Shown: positions 1-9,126, numbered from the stretch's first letter. The stretch: 64,000 bases of DNA from Streptomyces vietnamensis (GCF_000830005.1 NZ_CP010408.1:186001-250000), one strand, 5' to 3'. Notes: generated by a model not told the origin, from the letters alone. Program-made: numbers and translations.

Positions 1-2565
1 ATCCCCGCCGAGGTCCTGGAGCGATTCGAGACCGAGATGTCGGTCATCGGTCCGATGAACTTCTCCAGCTACTTCCTCGTGGTCGCCGACATCTGCCGGT
101 ACGCCCGCGAGCAAAAGATCCCCGTCGGCCCCGGCCGTGGATCGGCGACCGGCTCGATCGTCGCCTACGCCACCCGTATCACCGAGCTGTGCCCGCTGGA
201 GCACGGACTGCTCTTCGAGCGGTTCCTAAACCCCGAGCGAATCAATCCGCCGGATGTCGACCTCGACTTCGACGACCGCCAGCGCGACCGGATGGTGCGC
301 TACGTCGTCGACAAGTACGGCGACGAGTACACCGCCATGGTGAACACCTTCGGCAAGCTCAAGGCCAAGAACGCGATCAAGGACACGTCGCGGCTCCTGG
401 GCTACCCGTTCAGCCACGGCGAGCGGATCACCAAGGCCCTGCCGCCGGACGTGATGGGCAAGTCCATCCCGATCAACGGGATCTTCGACGAAAGCCACCC
501 CCGCTACGGGGAGGCCGGCGAGATCCGGACGATGTACGCCAACGAGCCAGACGTCAAGAAGGTCATCGACGGTGCCAAAGGCGTCGAGGGTCTGATCCGC
601 AACACCGGCGTTCACGCGGCAGCGGTCATCCTGTCCAAGACGCGGCTCACCGATCGCATCCCGCTCCACATGCGGGCCAAGGACGGCGTCAAGATCACCG
701 GCTTCGACTACCCCAGTTGCGAAAACATGGGGCTGGTCAAGATGGACTTCCTGGGGCTGCGGAACCTGGGCGTGATCGACCAGGCCATCCAGAACGTCCG
801 CGAGAACCGCGGCATTCAGATCACCACCGACACCGTCCCGCAGGACGGCGCCAAGCCGATCCCGCTGGACGACGCCACCACCTTCGAGCTCCTGGCCCGC
901 GGTGACACCTTCGGCGTGTTCCAGCTCGACGGCGGCGGCATGCGCACCCTGCTGAAGCTGATGGAGCCCAGCCGCTTCGAAGACATCGCGGCCGCTCTCG
1001 CCCTGTACCGGCCTGGCCCCATGGCGGCGAACGCGCACACGAACTACGCGCACCGCAAGACCGGCCGGCAGGAGATCGAGCCGATCCACCCCGAGCTCCG
1101 CGATGCCCTGGAGCCGATCCTCGGGAACACCTTCCACCTGCTCATCTACCAAGAGCAGATCATGGCCATCGCCCGTCAGCTCGCCGGCTACACCCTGGGT
1201 GGCGCAGACCTCCTGCGCCGCGCTATGGGTAAGAAGAAGCCCGAGGTGCTGGCCGCAGAGTGGGAGAAGTTCCACGGCGGTATGAAGGAGAACGGCTACT
1301 CCGAGGAATCCATCAAGGCCCTGTGGGACGTCATGCTCCCCTTCTCGGGATACGCGTTCAACAAGTCCCACACCGCCGGCTACGGACTTGTCTCATACTG
1401 GACCGCTTACCTCAAGGCCAACTATCCCGCCGAGTACATGGCCGCGCTTCTCACCTCCGTTGGCGACGACAAGGACAAGGCCGCAATCTACCTGGCCGAC
1501 GCCAGGAAGATGGGCGTCCGGGTGCTCCAGCCGGACATCAACGAGTCCGTGGCCGACTTCACCGCCATCGGCGATGACGTCCGGTTCGGGCTCCGTTCGG
1601 TCCGCAACGTCGGCGAAGGCGTCATCGAGTCCCTGGTTGCTGCCCGCAAGGCCAAGGGCAAGTACAGCTCCTTCCCCGACTTCCTCGACAAGGCCGACAT
1701 CGGGGCCCTCAACAAGCGGGCCGTCGAGTCCTTGATCAAGGCCGGCGCCTTCGACTCTCTGCACCACACCCGCAAGGGACTGTCCGCCGCGCACGAAGAC
1801 GCCATCGACGCGATCATTCCGGTGAAGAAGCAAGCGGCGATCGGCCAGGACGACCTGTTCGGCGACCTCGGCAGCGACGGTGACGAGCCCGCCTTCGGCC
1901 TGGACTTCCCCATTGATGAGACCGAGTGGCCGCGCAAGCAGCTCCTCGCCGCCGAACGCGAGATGCTCGGCCTATACGTGTCCGCCCACCCCCTCGACGG
2001 CACAGAGCACATCCTGTCGCGTAACCGCGACACGACGATCAGCGAGCTCCTTGCATCCGGCCGCACAGAAGGCACCGTGCAGTTGTCCGGCCTCATCACG
2101 GGCGTAGAGCGCCGGATGACCAAACAGGGCAACGCCTGGGCGATCATCAAGCTCGCTGACCGTGACGGCGAGATGGAAATCCTCTTCTTCCCCGCGGTTT
2201 ACAGCCTCGTCGAGCACGCCCTGATCCCTGACTCCGTGGTCTCCGTCCAAGGGCGTCTCAACGATCGTGACGGCGTGGTCAGCATCTTCGGGCAGGAGAT
2301 CCAGATCCTGGACGTCTCCTCGGCGGAGACCGGCGGCCGGCCGCCGGTCATGCTCTCCTTCCCCTACTACAAGATCAACGAGCCGACAGTCATCCGCCTC
2401 AAGAGAATCCTCTCCGCTCACAAGGGAGAGACCCCCGTCCGGATGAAGGTGCAGACCCCGACCAAGACCGTCCTCTACGAGCTGGGCTTCCTGGTGGACC
2501 CGACCTCGGTCGCGTCCGACATCAAGGGCACCTTCGGGCCCGACGCATGGGCGGGTGTGGCGTGA
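1..2565 (+). CDS. dnaE: DNA polymerase III alpha subunit, 5'-truncated by the window edge
   Basis: This is the catalytic subunit of the replicative DNA polymerase, acting in the cytoplasmic replisome. The frame is open from the first base, so the start codon and the N-terminal PHP domain lie outside; 854 residues remain. Visible are GPGRGSATGS near residue 43, PDVDLDFDD at 84-92 (Asp87 and Asp89 match the C-family metal ligands), DFLGL with the third Asp near 249, a helix-hairpin-helix-like stretch near 530-570 and an OB-fold near 694-775. The stop overlaps the next start (GTGA). Streptomyces normally has a chromosomal dnaE, so this is probably an element-borne extra copy; that the window is a plasmid is inference. 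Family assignment is secure. Confidence 0.96.
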   Translation: MPAEVLERFETEMSVIGPMNFSSYFLVVADICRYAREQKIPVGPGRGSATGSIVAYATRITELCPLEHGLLFERFLNPERINPPDVDLDFDDRQRDRMVRYVVDKYGDEYTAMVNTFGKLKAKNAIKDTSRLLGYPFSHGERITKALPPDVMGKSIPINGIFDESHPRYGEAGEIRTMYANEPDVKKVIDGAKGVEGLIRNTGVHAAAVILSKTRLTDRIPLHMRAKDGVKITGFDYPSCENMGLVKMDFLGLRNLGVIDQAIQNVRENRGIQITTDTVPQDGAKPIPLDDATTFELLARGDTFGVFQLDGGGMRTLLKLMEPSRFEDIAAALALYRPGPMAANAHTNYAHRKTGRQEIEPIHPELRDALEPILGNTFHLLIYQEQIMAIARQLAGYTLGGADLLRRAMGKKKPEVLAAEWEKFHGGMKENGYSEESIKALWDVMLPFSGYAFNKSHTAGYGLVSYWTAYLKANYPAEYMAALLTSVGDDKDKAAIYLADARKMGVRVLQPDINESVADFTAIGDDVRFGLRSVRNVGEGVIESLVAARKAKGKYSSFPDFLDKADIGALNKRAVESLIKAGAFDSLHHTRKGLSAAHEDAIDAIIPVKKQAAIGQDDLFGDLGSDGDEPAFGLDFPIDETEWPRKQLLAAEREMLGLYVSAHPLDGTEHILSRNRDTTISELLASGRTEGTVQLSGLITGVERRMTKQGNAWAIIKLADRDGEMEILFFPAVYSLVEHALIPDSVVSVQGRLNDRDGVVSIFGQEIQILDVSSAETGGRPPVMLSFPYYKINEPTVIRLKRILSAHKGETPVRMKVQTPTKTVLYELGFLVDPTSVASDIKGTFGPDAWAGVA

Positions 2566-2948
2566 GTGAGGAGGAGATCGTCCTCAGCCTCAACGACCCG
2601 CCTGCGTGCGCGCAGTGCGGCGGCCTGACCCTGCTCAAGGCGGAATTCCCGCACACCTGGAAAAACGCTACGGAGCAGGACGTGACCGGCGTTCGAGCGG
2701 TCGCTCTATGCCCAGAGTGCGATCGTGGAGAGCCCAGCGCGGACGCGCTGCTGGCCCTGTTCACGGTGGATGGACAGCTGAGCGAGCAGAACCTGACGGT
2801 CTTCACCGACCTGATGGCCGCATGGCTCGACGTCGTACGCCACAAGTCCGTCGACATGGAACGCCTGGACGCAGAGCACAAGGCATGGCTTCGCGGGGAA
2901 CTGGACAACGATGAGGCTGACGGCCTCGATGGCGACGCAGTGCGGTGA
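2562..2948 (+). CDS. DUF6300-like small zinc-ribbon protein
   Basis: A 128-residue protein with two Cys pairs (CAQC near residue 16 and CPEC near residue 50), consistent with a small zinc ribbon. Its overall pattern resembles the Streptomyces DUF6300 family, recalled from memory rather than searched. I chose the GTG at 2562 because it overlaps the dnaE stop as GTGA, implying translational coupling; a start 15 bases upstream (2547) is also open. The C-terminal half is acidic and probably helical. Function is unknown; coupling to dnaE suggests co-regulation, not necessarily a replication role. Confidence 0.8.
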   Translation: MSEEEIVLSLNDPPACAQCGGLTLLKAEFPHTWKNATEQDVTGVRAVALCPECDRGEPSADALLALFTVDGQLSEQNLTVFTDLMAAWLDVVRHKSVDMERLDAEHKAWLRGELDNDEADGLDGDAVR

Positions 2949-3406
2949 GAGCCAAGCGCCCCCGTCCGGCACCTCTGGAGGACCGGATACCGGTCCAGGA
3001 AGTCCTGGACCGGTACGAGGCTGGCGAGGCAGCCCGTTGTCTGGCTGAGGAATTCTCCGTCAGCGAGCGGTCGATCTTCCGGCTGCTGGAAAGGTACGAC
3101 ATACCTCGGCGCGGGATCCGGGCAAACCTTCCGCTATCGAACAAGGAGATCGTTCGGCGCTATCTCGTCGAGCGGCAGGAGATCAAGCAGATCGCCGCAG
3201 AGCTCGGGGTAAGCCGCCATACCGTGGCCAGTCGTCTTGATGAGGAGGGCGTCGTTCGGCGCGTGGGACACCGCGGGGTGAACCTCCCCGATGACGAGAT
3301 CCGTGACCGCCATGCCCAGGGTGAGTCCATCCGCTCCATTGCGCGCTCTTACGGAGTCTCTCCACCCACCATCCGCGCACGGATATCAGGCGATCTGGGC
3401 GATTAG
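2945..3406 (+). CDS. Protein with three consecutive helix-turn-helix motifs
   Basis: A 153-residue basic protein whose GTG start overlaps the preceding stop (GTGA), so it is the third coupled gene after dnaE. Three HTH-like units can be read: around residues 17-52 (AEEFSVSERSIFRLLERY), 65-98 (AAELGVSRHTVASRLDEEG) and 112-147 (ARSYGVSPPTIRARI). Each resembles the resolvase/Hin-type or sigma-4-like HTH, and there is no recombinase catalytic domain. It is likely a DNA-binding regulator of this operon or of element maintenance; the target is unknown. Confidence 0.78.
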   Translation: MRAKRPRPAPLEDRIPVQEVLDRYEAGEAARCLAEEFSVSERSIFRLLERYDIPRRGIRANLPLSNKEIVRRYLVERQEIKQIAAELGVSRHTVASRLDEEGVVRRVGHRGVNLPDDEIRDRHAQGESIRSIARSYGVSPPTIRARISGDLGD

Positions 3407-3872
3407 TGCCCAGTCGGCAGAGGAATGCGTGCCCGCCTCGCTCCCGTAAACCATCTCCTTGCCTTCGGGCCCGCACTGCACGACCAGACAGGCGTCCAGG
3501 CCCACCACAGACCGGTAGAGTCGCCAGAGTGGCTCTGATAGGGAGACTGTGCGTCTGCACTCTGTGAAATGTGCAGACTGCATGGTGCGAGCATGTAAGG
3601 GGCAGATCTTTCTGGGCGTGACACGGCCGAGAACCGACGAACATGTTCGCCGATCGGGGAGGCGTGGCTCCTTGATCTGTTTGATGTGCAAGGTGTGCGC
3701 ATCGGAGCAATGAGACCCGGGCGTGTCGACCACGGACTTCTCTGGCCACACGGGCGAGCGAGCGGATTCGGCCAGCTTCGCCGATACCTTCTACCCCGAT
3801 CCGGCGTCCTCAACGATGATCGTCAAGGCAGAGTCAGACCTCTCGCCCCACATCCACCGATCAGGAGAGCCA
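3407..3872 (+). other. 466-bp stretch without a convincing gene
   Basis: No plus-strand gene with a ribosome-binding site is seen. A minus-strand frame (3386-3751) ends in a sequence with high third-position GC and could be a remnant, but it overlaps the end of the preceding gene and has no clear start. Two small dyads are present: an 8-bp stem GTCTGCAC/GTGCAGAC at 3553-3578 and the palindrome CGAACATGTTCG at 3638-3649, possibly operators. The palindrome has a 2-bp centre and therefore does not match the 4-bp spacing of an actinobacterial LexA box. Confidence 0.5.
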
Positions 3873-4259
3873 ATGCCCACCGATCTCGGTGTACCGGAAT
3901 TCCCCAGCGCGAGCTTCTGGGGCGTTGTCAATTGCAGGAGCGAGCCTTGGAGGGGTGTCCCCGTCACGCTCAAGCGGCCCTTCAAAGCCGGGGACAAGAT
4001 CACCTTCAACGTCGTGGTTGCTGCCGGTTACGAACCGGGGCTTCCGGGTGTCCAGACACAGGACGTCATTACCGTCGCTGCGGACACCTCCGAAGCCAGC
4101 TACACCATTCCCTGGGAAGGCGTCCTGGACAGCGTTACGAAGGGCATCATCAGGGTCTGGTGTTCCCTTACCCCCGCCCCCAGCGGTACGGAATCGCGAT
4201 CCCGTCAGGCGGAGGTGAGTTACAACCGCGAGACGCCAGGTGGGATCTGCGCCCCCTGA
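3873..4259 (+). CDS. Hypothetical protein, probable beta-sandwich
   Basis: A 128-residue product with alternating hydrophobic residues in its middle (KAGDKITFNVVVAAGYEP, DVITVAADTSEASYTIPW) that look like the strands of a small beta-sandwich. No signal peptide, membrane segment or family motif is recognised. The ATG at 3873 was chosen because AGGAGA lies 6-7 bases upstream; the frame is open further up to 3723 but that extension has no ribosome-binding site. It stands alone with about 370 bases without a gene after it. Function not inferred. Confidence 0.6.
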   Translation: MPTDLGVPEFPSASFWGVVNCRSEPWRGVPVTLKRPFKAGDKITFNVVVAAGYEPGLPGVQTQDVITVAADTSEASYTIPWEGVLDSVTKGIIRVWCSLTPAPSGTESRSRQAEVSYNRETPGGICAP

Positions 4260-4627
4260 GCTGTAGCCACAGCGACGACAGCGACACGTAGGTGGCCCCA
4301 CATGGTGCCTTCTCGTGTGGCTTTGTACGCGAAGAAGGGGTTCTGGCTCAATTTCCGTGAACCACGCCGGCCGGGCTCGCGCCCGCCTCTGGGTAAGCCG
4401 CCGACCTGCCGGTTCACCAGGGTCTCAGGCCTCGGATACCGAGGAGCGCTTCGACTTCACGGAAAGTGGACCAGAGCCCGTTCTCGCCTACGTAGCCAGA
4501 CCCGGCACCCTCAGCCGGTCAGGAGGTGTTGCGGGTGTATCGAGACTGCTCTCGCTGTCAAGGCTCATCCGTACCCTCCGCTCATCCCGGGTGCTGGCTC
4601 GTGATCGCCTCACCGTGCTGAGGGAAC
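4260..4627 (+). other. 368-bp stretch without a convincing gene
   Basis: Open frames here (for example 4302-4604) lack ribosome-binding sites and read as Arg/Pro-rich antisense-type translations. No strong terminator or repeat is seen. The segment may hold the promoter of the 4628 gene or a decayed gene. Confidence 0.4.
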
Positions 4628-5308
4628 ATGGGGACTGTGATCACAGAGCTGGGATTCGTAGGGCCGGCGCAGAGCGATGACCTGTTCCACTTCACCGGAA
4701 GGAACGGGAACCGTCCCCGCGATGTGCCCGAAGAGATACAGCGCATGAAAGCGTCAGAGCGCCTTGACTCGATCATCACGCAGCGGAAGCTGTTGGCGTT
4801 CCCGCCGTTCGGCGTCCGGCAGGCGTGCGTGTGTTTCTCGGAGTGCCCGCCGGAACAGCTGGCGTACCTGATTGCCGGAGGCCTGTTCAGTCCGTGGGGC
4901 GTGGTGGTCAGCCGCTCTCAGGTGATGGGCTGCGGTGGTGGCTCGGTGTCCTACGTGCCCGACAAGGTGTACGAGAAGTTCGAGAGGGTGGGGCTGGAGC
5001 ACTGGGCGGTCCGCACCGGGGAGAAGTCCACGTGGCTGCACGAGCGTGAGTGGCGGCTGCCGTCCAAGGGTGTCCGCCTGAACGCGCTTCGAGCGATCCT
5101 GATCGGTGACGAGACGTGGCGGCCGTCGCTCGTCGACACGAATGACTGGATCAACGCCGAGAGCGGCGAGCTATGCCTCGGGCCGGGCGAGACCCCGAGT
5201 GCTCGGCCACGGCAGCACTACCCTGAGCTGTGGCGGCAGTCGGAGATCTGGGTGTGGGACGCGACGGCGAAGCACATGGTCAAGCACCCGCCCGGCACCC
5301 TCGACTGA
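4628..5308 (+). CDS. AbiGi / DUF2971-like protein, possible ADP-ribosyltransferase fold
   Basis: A 226-residue protein beginning, after a short leader, with a HFTGRNGN segment followed by ERLDSIITQRKLLAF. That pattern recalls the N-terminal strand-helix of AbiGi/DUF2971 and of DarT-type ADP-ribosyltransferases, where a His/Thr element binds NAD. Later conserved-looking parts are CFSECPPEQLAYLI (residue 60s), SPWGVVVSR and WLHEREWRLP. AbiGi is a phage-exclusion protein; whether this one modifies DNA or protein is unknown. The start is the ATG with AGGGAA just upstream. It is monocistronic. Assignment rests on recalled sequence patterns only. Confidence 0.55.
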   Translation: MGTVITELGFVGPAQSDDLFHFTGRNGNRPRDVPEEIQRMKASERLDSIITQRKLLAFPPFGVRQACVCFSECPPEQLAYLIAGGLFSPWGVVVSRSQVMGCGGGSVSYVPDKVYEKFERVGLEHWAVRTGEKSTWLHEREWRLPSKGVRLNALRAILIGDETWRPSLVDTNDWINAESGELCLGPGETPSARPRQHYPELWRQSEIWVWDATAKHMVKHPPGTLD

Positions 5309-5516
5309 CTGCGCGGCCTCGCAAGTCCGCCGGGTGATCCAAGGGCCCATCGCGGATACCGGACCTGCGCTGCGCACTGGCCGTGAGCGCCGGGGCCAGG
5401 TCCGGCAAACCGCCCCGAAGAGGGGACAGACAACAGGGCGATGGCCAGCTTGTTCACATGACGGACTGCGATGGCATCCCGGTGGGCTGCCTCCGGTGCC
5501 CAAACGGCGCGCTCTT

Positions 5517-6407
5517 TCAAGAGCAGGCGACGGGGTGGTGCGGGTCGCCGAATTCGTTGTCGGTGAGCCAGCTGAACCGCGGAGACGGATGTCGGAGCGG
5601 TTCTGAGCGCGGCTCGAGGCTGAGCGCGCACAGCGCACCACCGTCGCTGTCGAGACTCATCCATGTTCCCGTCCAGCGTGGGTGCCGGTCGGTGATCGCC
5701 TCACCGCATCCGGCGCACAGCACCAGGGGCACGTCGTGCCGGCGCAGCAGGTTCGCGAGCGGGGCGGGTTCCAGCTCGGGGATCGCGTTTTCGCGGTGCC
5801 AGTTGTCGAGTGCGATCGAGCTGTTCCAGGCCGCTGTGTCGATGGCCTCCAGCCAGGTGGTGTCCGGTTCGACGGCGTGAAAGGTCCGCCATCCGAACAC
5901 AGGCATGCCGGTGCCGTGCGGTTCGGGTGCTTCGCGGAACGCTTCGAGGGTCGCTGCGGTGTAGTCGGGACGGAACTTGCGTACCTCTGCCTCGACGACG
6001 GGCCGAATTGCCGACTGCAGGACGTCCAGCACGGCCAGAACGTCCTCGCTCATCCGGGTCTGCCCCTCGGGGCCGGCCTGGTGCCAAGCGCAGACCAGCA
6101 TTCGCTCCAGCGGCCCGGCCACGAAGACGGCCTGCTCGATCGCTTCTCTGCCGTCGCCGCCTCGGGCAACCCGGTGCCGCATCCTCGCCCCGTCTACACT
6201 GCCGATCCACTCCACGGTGACGCCGTCCAGGAACGCTTTCACGGCGTCCGCGGGTGTCGCGTACGTGGCATCCAGGTGCAGGACGTCCGAGACGTAGTCC
6301 TCAGAGTCCTCCCAGTCCTCGTCCCGGTCGGAGGCCGGAAGCGCACTTGCCGGCTGTCGGGGGGCTCGCTTGGGGGATGTCCGGTTCGTCTTCCGTTTCT
6401 TCGGCAT
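5517..6407 (-). CDS. Hypothetical protein with C-terminal CxxC
   Basis: A 296-residue protein not assigned to a family. The N-terminus is basic and Pro-rich (MPKKRKTNRTSPKRAPR), followed by an acidic linker (DRDEDWEDSEDY), a helical middle, and a C-terminal segment with CAGCGEAITDRHPRW that could be half of a zinc site. The ATG is preceded by GGAAG. It follows, on the same strand and about 105 bases downstream, the zinc-ribbon gene that starts at 7520, and may be cotranscribed with it. Function unknown. Confidence 0.65.
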   Translation of the reverse strand: MPKKRKTNRTSPKRAPRQPASALPASDRDEDWEDSEDYVSDVLHLDATYATPADAVKAFLDGVTVEWIGSVDGARMRHRVARGGDGREAIEQAVFVAGPLERMLVCAWHQAGPEGQTRMSEDVLAVLDVLQSAIRPVVEAEVRKFRPDYTAATLEAFREAPEPHGTGMPVFGWRTFHAVEPDTTWLEAIDTAAWNSSIALDNWHRENAIPELEPAPLANLLRRHDVPLVLCAGCGEAITDRHPRWTGTWMSLDSDGGALCALSLEPRSEPLRHPSPRFSWLTDNEFGDPHHPVACS

Positions 6408-6512
6408 AGTCGTTGGGCTTCCTCGGTCTCGATACCGCGTGGATTTCTTTGCCGGCCACTCCGGCCGTGCGGCATGGCGGGCGTTCTGACAGCTCTCCCA
6501 GAGGTCCCGGGC

Positions 6513-7520
6513 TCAGCTGGGTTCGGCGCTGGCCGTCTCGGTGTCTTCGTCGGCCGGGTCGGGTGCCTTGTGGAGGAAGAAGGGGCCGCCGAGGTCGGAC
6601 AGGAACGTCGGCCGGGTCGTGCGTGCGAGGACCTGCTGCCGGTAGGCGACTCCTGTCCCGTACCGAGCGTGATCCACACCCTGAGGGTTCGTGTCCCACT
6701 CCTGCACGTGCTGGAGGACGTCGGCGAGAAGGCAGGTGTCGGGGCCTTCCGTCTCTGCGGTCTGCAGCGCCTTCAGAATGGTCACGCTGGTGGGAAACGC
6801 GACCCAGGTGTTGGGCTTGTCCTCAGTGACGCTGGTGGCCAGCCGGACCAGCGTGGCGTCCAGCGGATCGTCTCGCCAGGCCTGCGAACTCCGGGCGGTG
6901 CCGCTCGTCAGCCACGTGTGCAGGAGATCGCACTCGCGCGCGTTGAGTCCCACGGCCGAGGTGTTGAGCAGGTGGTGGAAGAAGCGGATCAGAAGGTCTC
7001 GGCGCCTTGGTGTCTCGCGGCGGTCGAAGAGGCAGTGCCGGCACAGCCACCCCATCATGGGGAACCCGCCATTGCGGGGCTTCTTCAACGGCCGCATCCG
7101 CCCGATCTCGTCACCCGGCTTGATCGGGTCTGCACACAGTCCGCAGGCCTGGGTAGCCAGCGCCTTCTTTACGCACCTGGGGACGGGCAGCTGTCCCACG
7201 CCCGTCGGCCGGTCGAACCGGGAGCGCCGAGCCGGCGGGGGCTCTTCCGAGGGCTCCCGGAACCAGGAGTCGAGCACCCGGAGCGCCTCGCGCAGATCGT
7301 GCTCGTCCAGGCCTTGGAGCTTGTTCAGACCGATGGCGCGTGCCACCTTCTGCTGCGGGTCGGGCCGCTGCCGGATCGCCTGCCGCATCGCGAGCCCCTT
7401 CTCCAGGAGATCGCACAGCCGATCGCGGCGGAGCCTGGCGAGATCGATGCCGAGGAGGAGGTCGATGCTCAGGTCGAAGCTGCCCTGTCCGAACTCAGCG
7501 TCGTCGCTGCCGTCGCTCAC
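6513..7520 (-). CDS. Zinc-ribbon protein, paralogue of the C-terminal part of the 10.7-12.7 kb gene
   Basis: A 335-residue protein. The GTG at 7520 has GGGAGG 5-6 bases upstream and is preferred over an ATG at 7592. Its centre carries CGLCADPIKPGDEIGRM and, about 30 residues on, WLCRHCLF, a four-Cys zinc site. The same pair (CSLCATPVPAGELIGRM, WLCTHCLY), the following RRxTP...RxFHH segment, the EWxxNPQxxD segment and the GGPFxx tail recur in the gene at 10715-12699, so the two are paralogues transcribed divergently from what was one short intergenic region before insertion sequences entered it. No enzymatic motif is recognised. Confidence 0.75.
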   Translation of the reverse strand: MSDGSDDAEFGQGSFDLSIDLLLGIDLARLRRDRLCDLLEKGLAMRQAIRQRPDPQQKVARAIGLNKLQGLDEHDLREALRVLDSWFREPSEEPPPARRSRFDRPTGVGQLPVPRCVKKALATQACGLCADPIKPGDEIGRMRPLKKPRNGGFPMMGWLCRHCLFDRRETPRRRDLLIRFFHHLLNTSAVGLNARECDLLHTWLTSGTARSSQAWRDDPLDATLVRLATSVTEDKPNTWVAFPTSVTILKALQTAETEGPDTCLLADVLQHVQEWDTNPQGVDHARYGTGVAYRQQVLARTTRPTFLSDLGGPFFLHKAPDPADEDTETASAEPS

Positions 7521-7775
7521 ACGTACCTCCCGGATGCGACCTGGGAGCGCCCACAATGCCCCCTGGCTCGTGGCGCCGGACACTTTCTTCACTCCCCAGG
7601 TGGTCGGCTCCGCCTGAACGTGTCACCGCTCATCCGGCGTTGACGGGCGCTAGGCCGTTTCCTTTCGATCACCAGCCGGGCAAGTGGGAGGCTGGGGCGC
7701 TGAGAGAGTCCTCCTGCGGCAAGGGGCTGTAGCGTGTCGCGCGGTGTCGGGTCGGCGTAGGGGAGGCTGTGAAGA

Positions 7776-8252
7776 GTGTTCGAGTTGAAGCTCCCGGTCG
7801 AGACACTGGAAGTGAGGGGACCGCTGTTCGCAGCTGGGGTGGTGTGGCTCAGGCTGGGAGGAACTGATTTCCCCGAGTCCGGTTGGCACGACTCTCCTCT
7901 CTCGGTCTTCGGCTCGCTCCACACAGCCGTGCAGGAGGTGCTGAAGGGTGAGACTCGGGACGCCTACTTCTTCGATGGCTCGTACTTTGTGAAGATGATC
8001 CCGGTGGCTGCTACGTCTGGAAGCCCGCGTCTGGTCCGGATTGCAGGTGTATGTGACAGCGACGAGGCGAATCCTGCTGTGGTTACAGACATCACCGCAC
8101 CGCTCCGCGGTGTCGTCGAAAGCCTCAACTCTGTGCTCCAGTCCCTGCGTGCATGGGCAGCCGACGAAGGTGATGCAGAGATCCAGGCCATGCTCTTGGC
8201 CATGCCGGATCTGCCAGAGCCTGTGGCTCCTGCGCCCATGTCACCGTGCTGA
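7776..8252 (+). CDS. Passenger gene of the IS5-family element, hypothetical protein
   Basis: A 158-residue protein starting at GTG with GGAGG 9 bases upstream. It is oriented against the transposase and overlaps the last 12 bases of that gene tail to tail. The sequence is mixed alpha/beta with no recognised motif; the C-terminus (MLLAMPDLPEPVAPAPMSPC) is Pro-rich and may partly derive from insertion-sequence DNA. It lies between the element's terminal inverted repeats, so it should move with it. An accessory role (toxin, antitoxin, immunity or regulator) is possible, but nothing in the sequence decides. Confidence 0.6.
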   Translation: MFELKLPVETLEVRGPLFAAGVVWLRLGGTDFPESGWHDSPLSVFGSLHTAVQEVLKGETRDAYFFDGSYFVKMIPVAATSGSPRLVRIAGVCDSDEANPAVVTDITAPLRGVVESLNSVLQSLRAWAADEGDAEIQAMLLAMPDLPEPVAPAPMSPC

Positions 8253-9085
8253 CCACAGGAAGATGGCTGCGACATGGAGTCCGGCCAGGTAAATGGTGGC
8301 GGTCTTGTCATAGCGTGTGGCGATGCCGCGCCACTGTTTGAGCTTGTTGATGCAGCGCTCAACGGTATTGCGCTGCTTGTAAGCCTCGCGGTCGAAGGCT
8401 GGCGGCCGGCCGCCGCGGCTACCCAGTCGCTTTCGGTTGGCCGCCTGGTCGGCAGGCTGCGGGATCACCGCCCGGATTCCGCGTTGCCGCAGATGACGGC
8501 GGATCGCCCGGGATGAATAGGCTTTGTCCGCCAGGACCATCGCAGGCGTCGTCCGTGGCCTGCCGACAGGTCGGGGCACCCGGATCCGGTCCATGACCTG
8601 CTCGAATGCAGGTGCATCTCCAGCCTGACCCGGCGTAACGACAAACGCCAGGGGTCGGCACCGGCTGTCGGCCGCGAGGTGAATCTTCGTGGTCAGGCCA
8701 CCGCGGGAGCGTCCAAGGGCATGGTGGTCCGGCTCGCCGGCAGGGGCCCCTTTTGACGGGCCCCTGCCGCGTGCTGATGTGCCCGCACGACCGTGGAGTC
8801 GACGGCGACGTTCCATTCCAGGTCGCCTTCCGCATCGGCCTGGGCGAGCAAAGCCGTCAACACCCGCTTCCAGGTGCCGTCGGCGGCCCACACCCGCAGC
8901 CGGTTGTGCACCCCCTTCCACGACCCAAAGCGTTCGGGCAGGTCCATCCACGGCGTCCCCGTGCGGTACTTGAACGCGATCGCGTCGATCACCTGCCGGT
9001 GATCACGCCATCGCCCACCCCGCCGAGGCGTCCGATCCGGCAGCAACGGCTCAATGCGCGCCCACTGGGCATCGGTCAACGACAC
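8241..9085 (-). CDS. IS5-family transposase in two frames joined by a -1 frameshift
   Basis: The first frame (9085 to 8693) encodes the N-terminal domain (MSLTDAQWARIEPLLPD, then WNVAVDSTVVRAHQHAAGAR). The second frame (to 8241) encodes GRSRGGLTTKIHL, LADKAYSSRAIRRHL and the C-terminal NTVERCINKLKQWRGIATRYDK, i.e. the DDE catalytic parts of the DUF4096/DDE_Tnp_1 pair. The frames meet at AAAAGGGGCCCC on the minus strand near 8750; a -1 slip there gives the expected ARQKGAPAGEP continuation. Programmed -1 frameshifting is known for this IS5 subgroup, so the gene is probably intact. Confidence 0.85.
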
Positions 9086-9122
9086 ACATCAACAACCGAT
9101 CAGATGATCCTCAGGAAACGGC

Positions 9123-9126
9123 CTAG
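9123..9126. repeat. CTAG target site shared by two insertion sequences
   Basis: CTAG occurs at 7650-7653, 9123-9126 and 10529-10532, exactly at the outer and common borders of the two elements. Removing both elements and two CTAG copies restores GGGCGCTAGGCGCCC, a palindromic stem. The second element therefore inserted into the target duplication made by the first. Confidence 0.75.

Larger units (their letters stand above)
7654..9122 (-). mobile_element. IS5-family element carrying a passenger gene
   Basis: The ends are inverted repeats: GCCGTTTCCT at 7654 and its exact complement AGGAAACGGC ending at 9122, with further matching around GATCA just inside. Both ends abut CTAG (7650-7653 and 9123-9126), the likely target duplication. 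At 1,469 bp the unit is about 600 bp longer than expected for this transposase alone, and the extra DNA holds an intact gene (7776-8252). The transposase reads leftward. No internal copy of the left end is seen next to the transposase stop, which supports the larger unit. Confidence 0.75.

Noticed and set aside
3638..3649. CGAACATGTTCG as a LexA (SOS) box
   Set aside because: The half-sites are two bases apart, while the actinobacterial LexA box has four between CGAAC and GTTCG.
5682..7643. A 653-codon open frame on the plus strand
   Set aside because: It is antisense to two minus-strand genes with good start signals and has no ribosome-binding site; its Arg/Pro/Gly-rich translation is typical of shadow frames in high-GC DNA.
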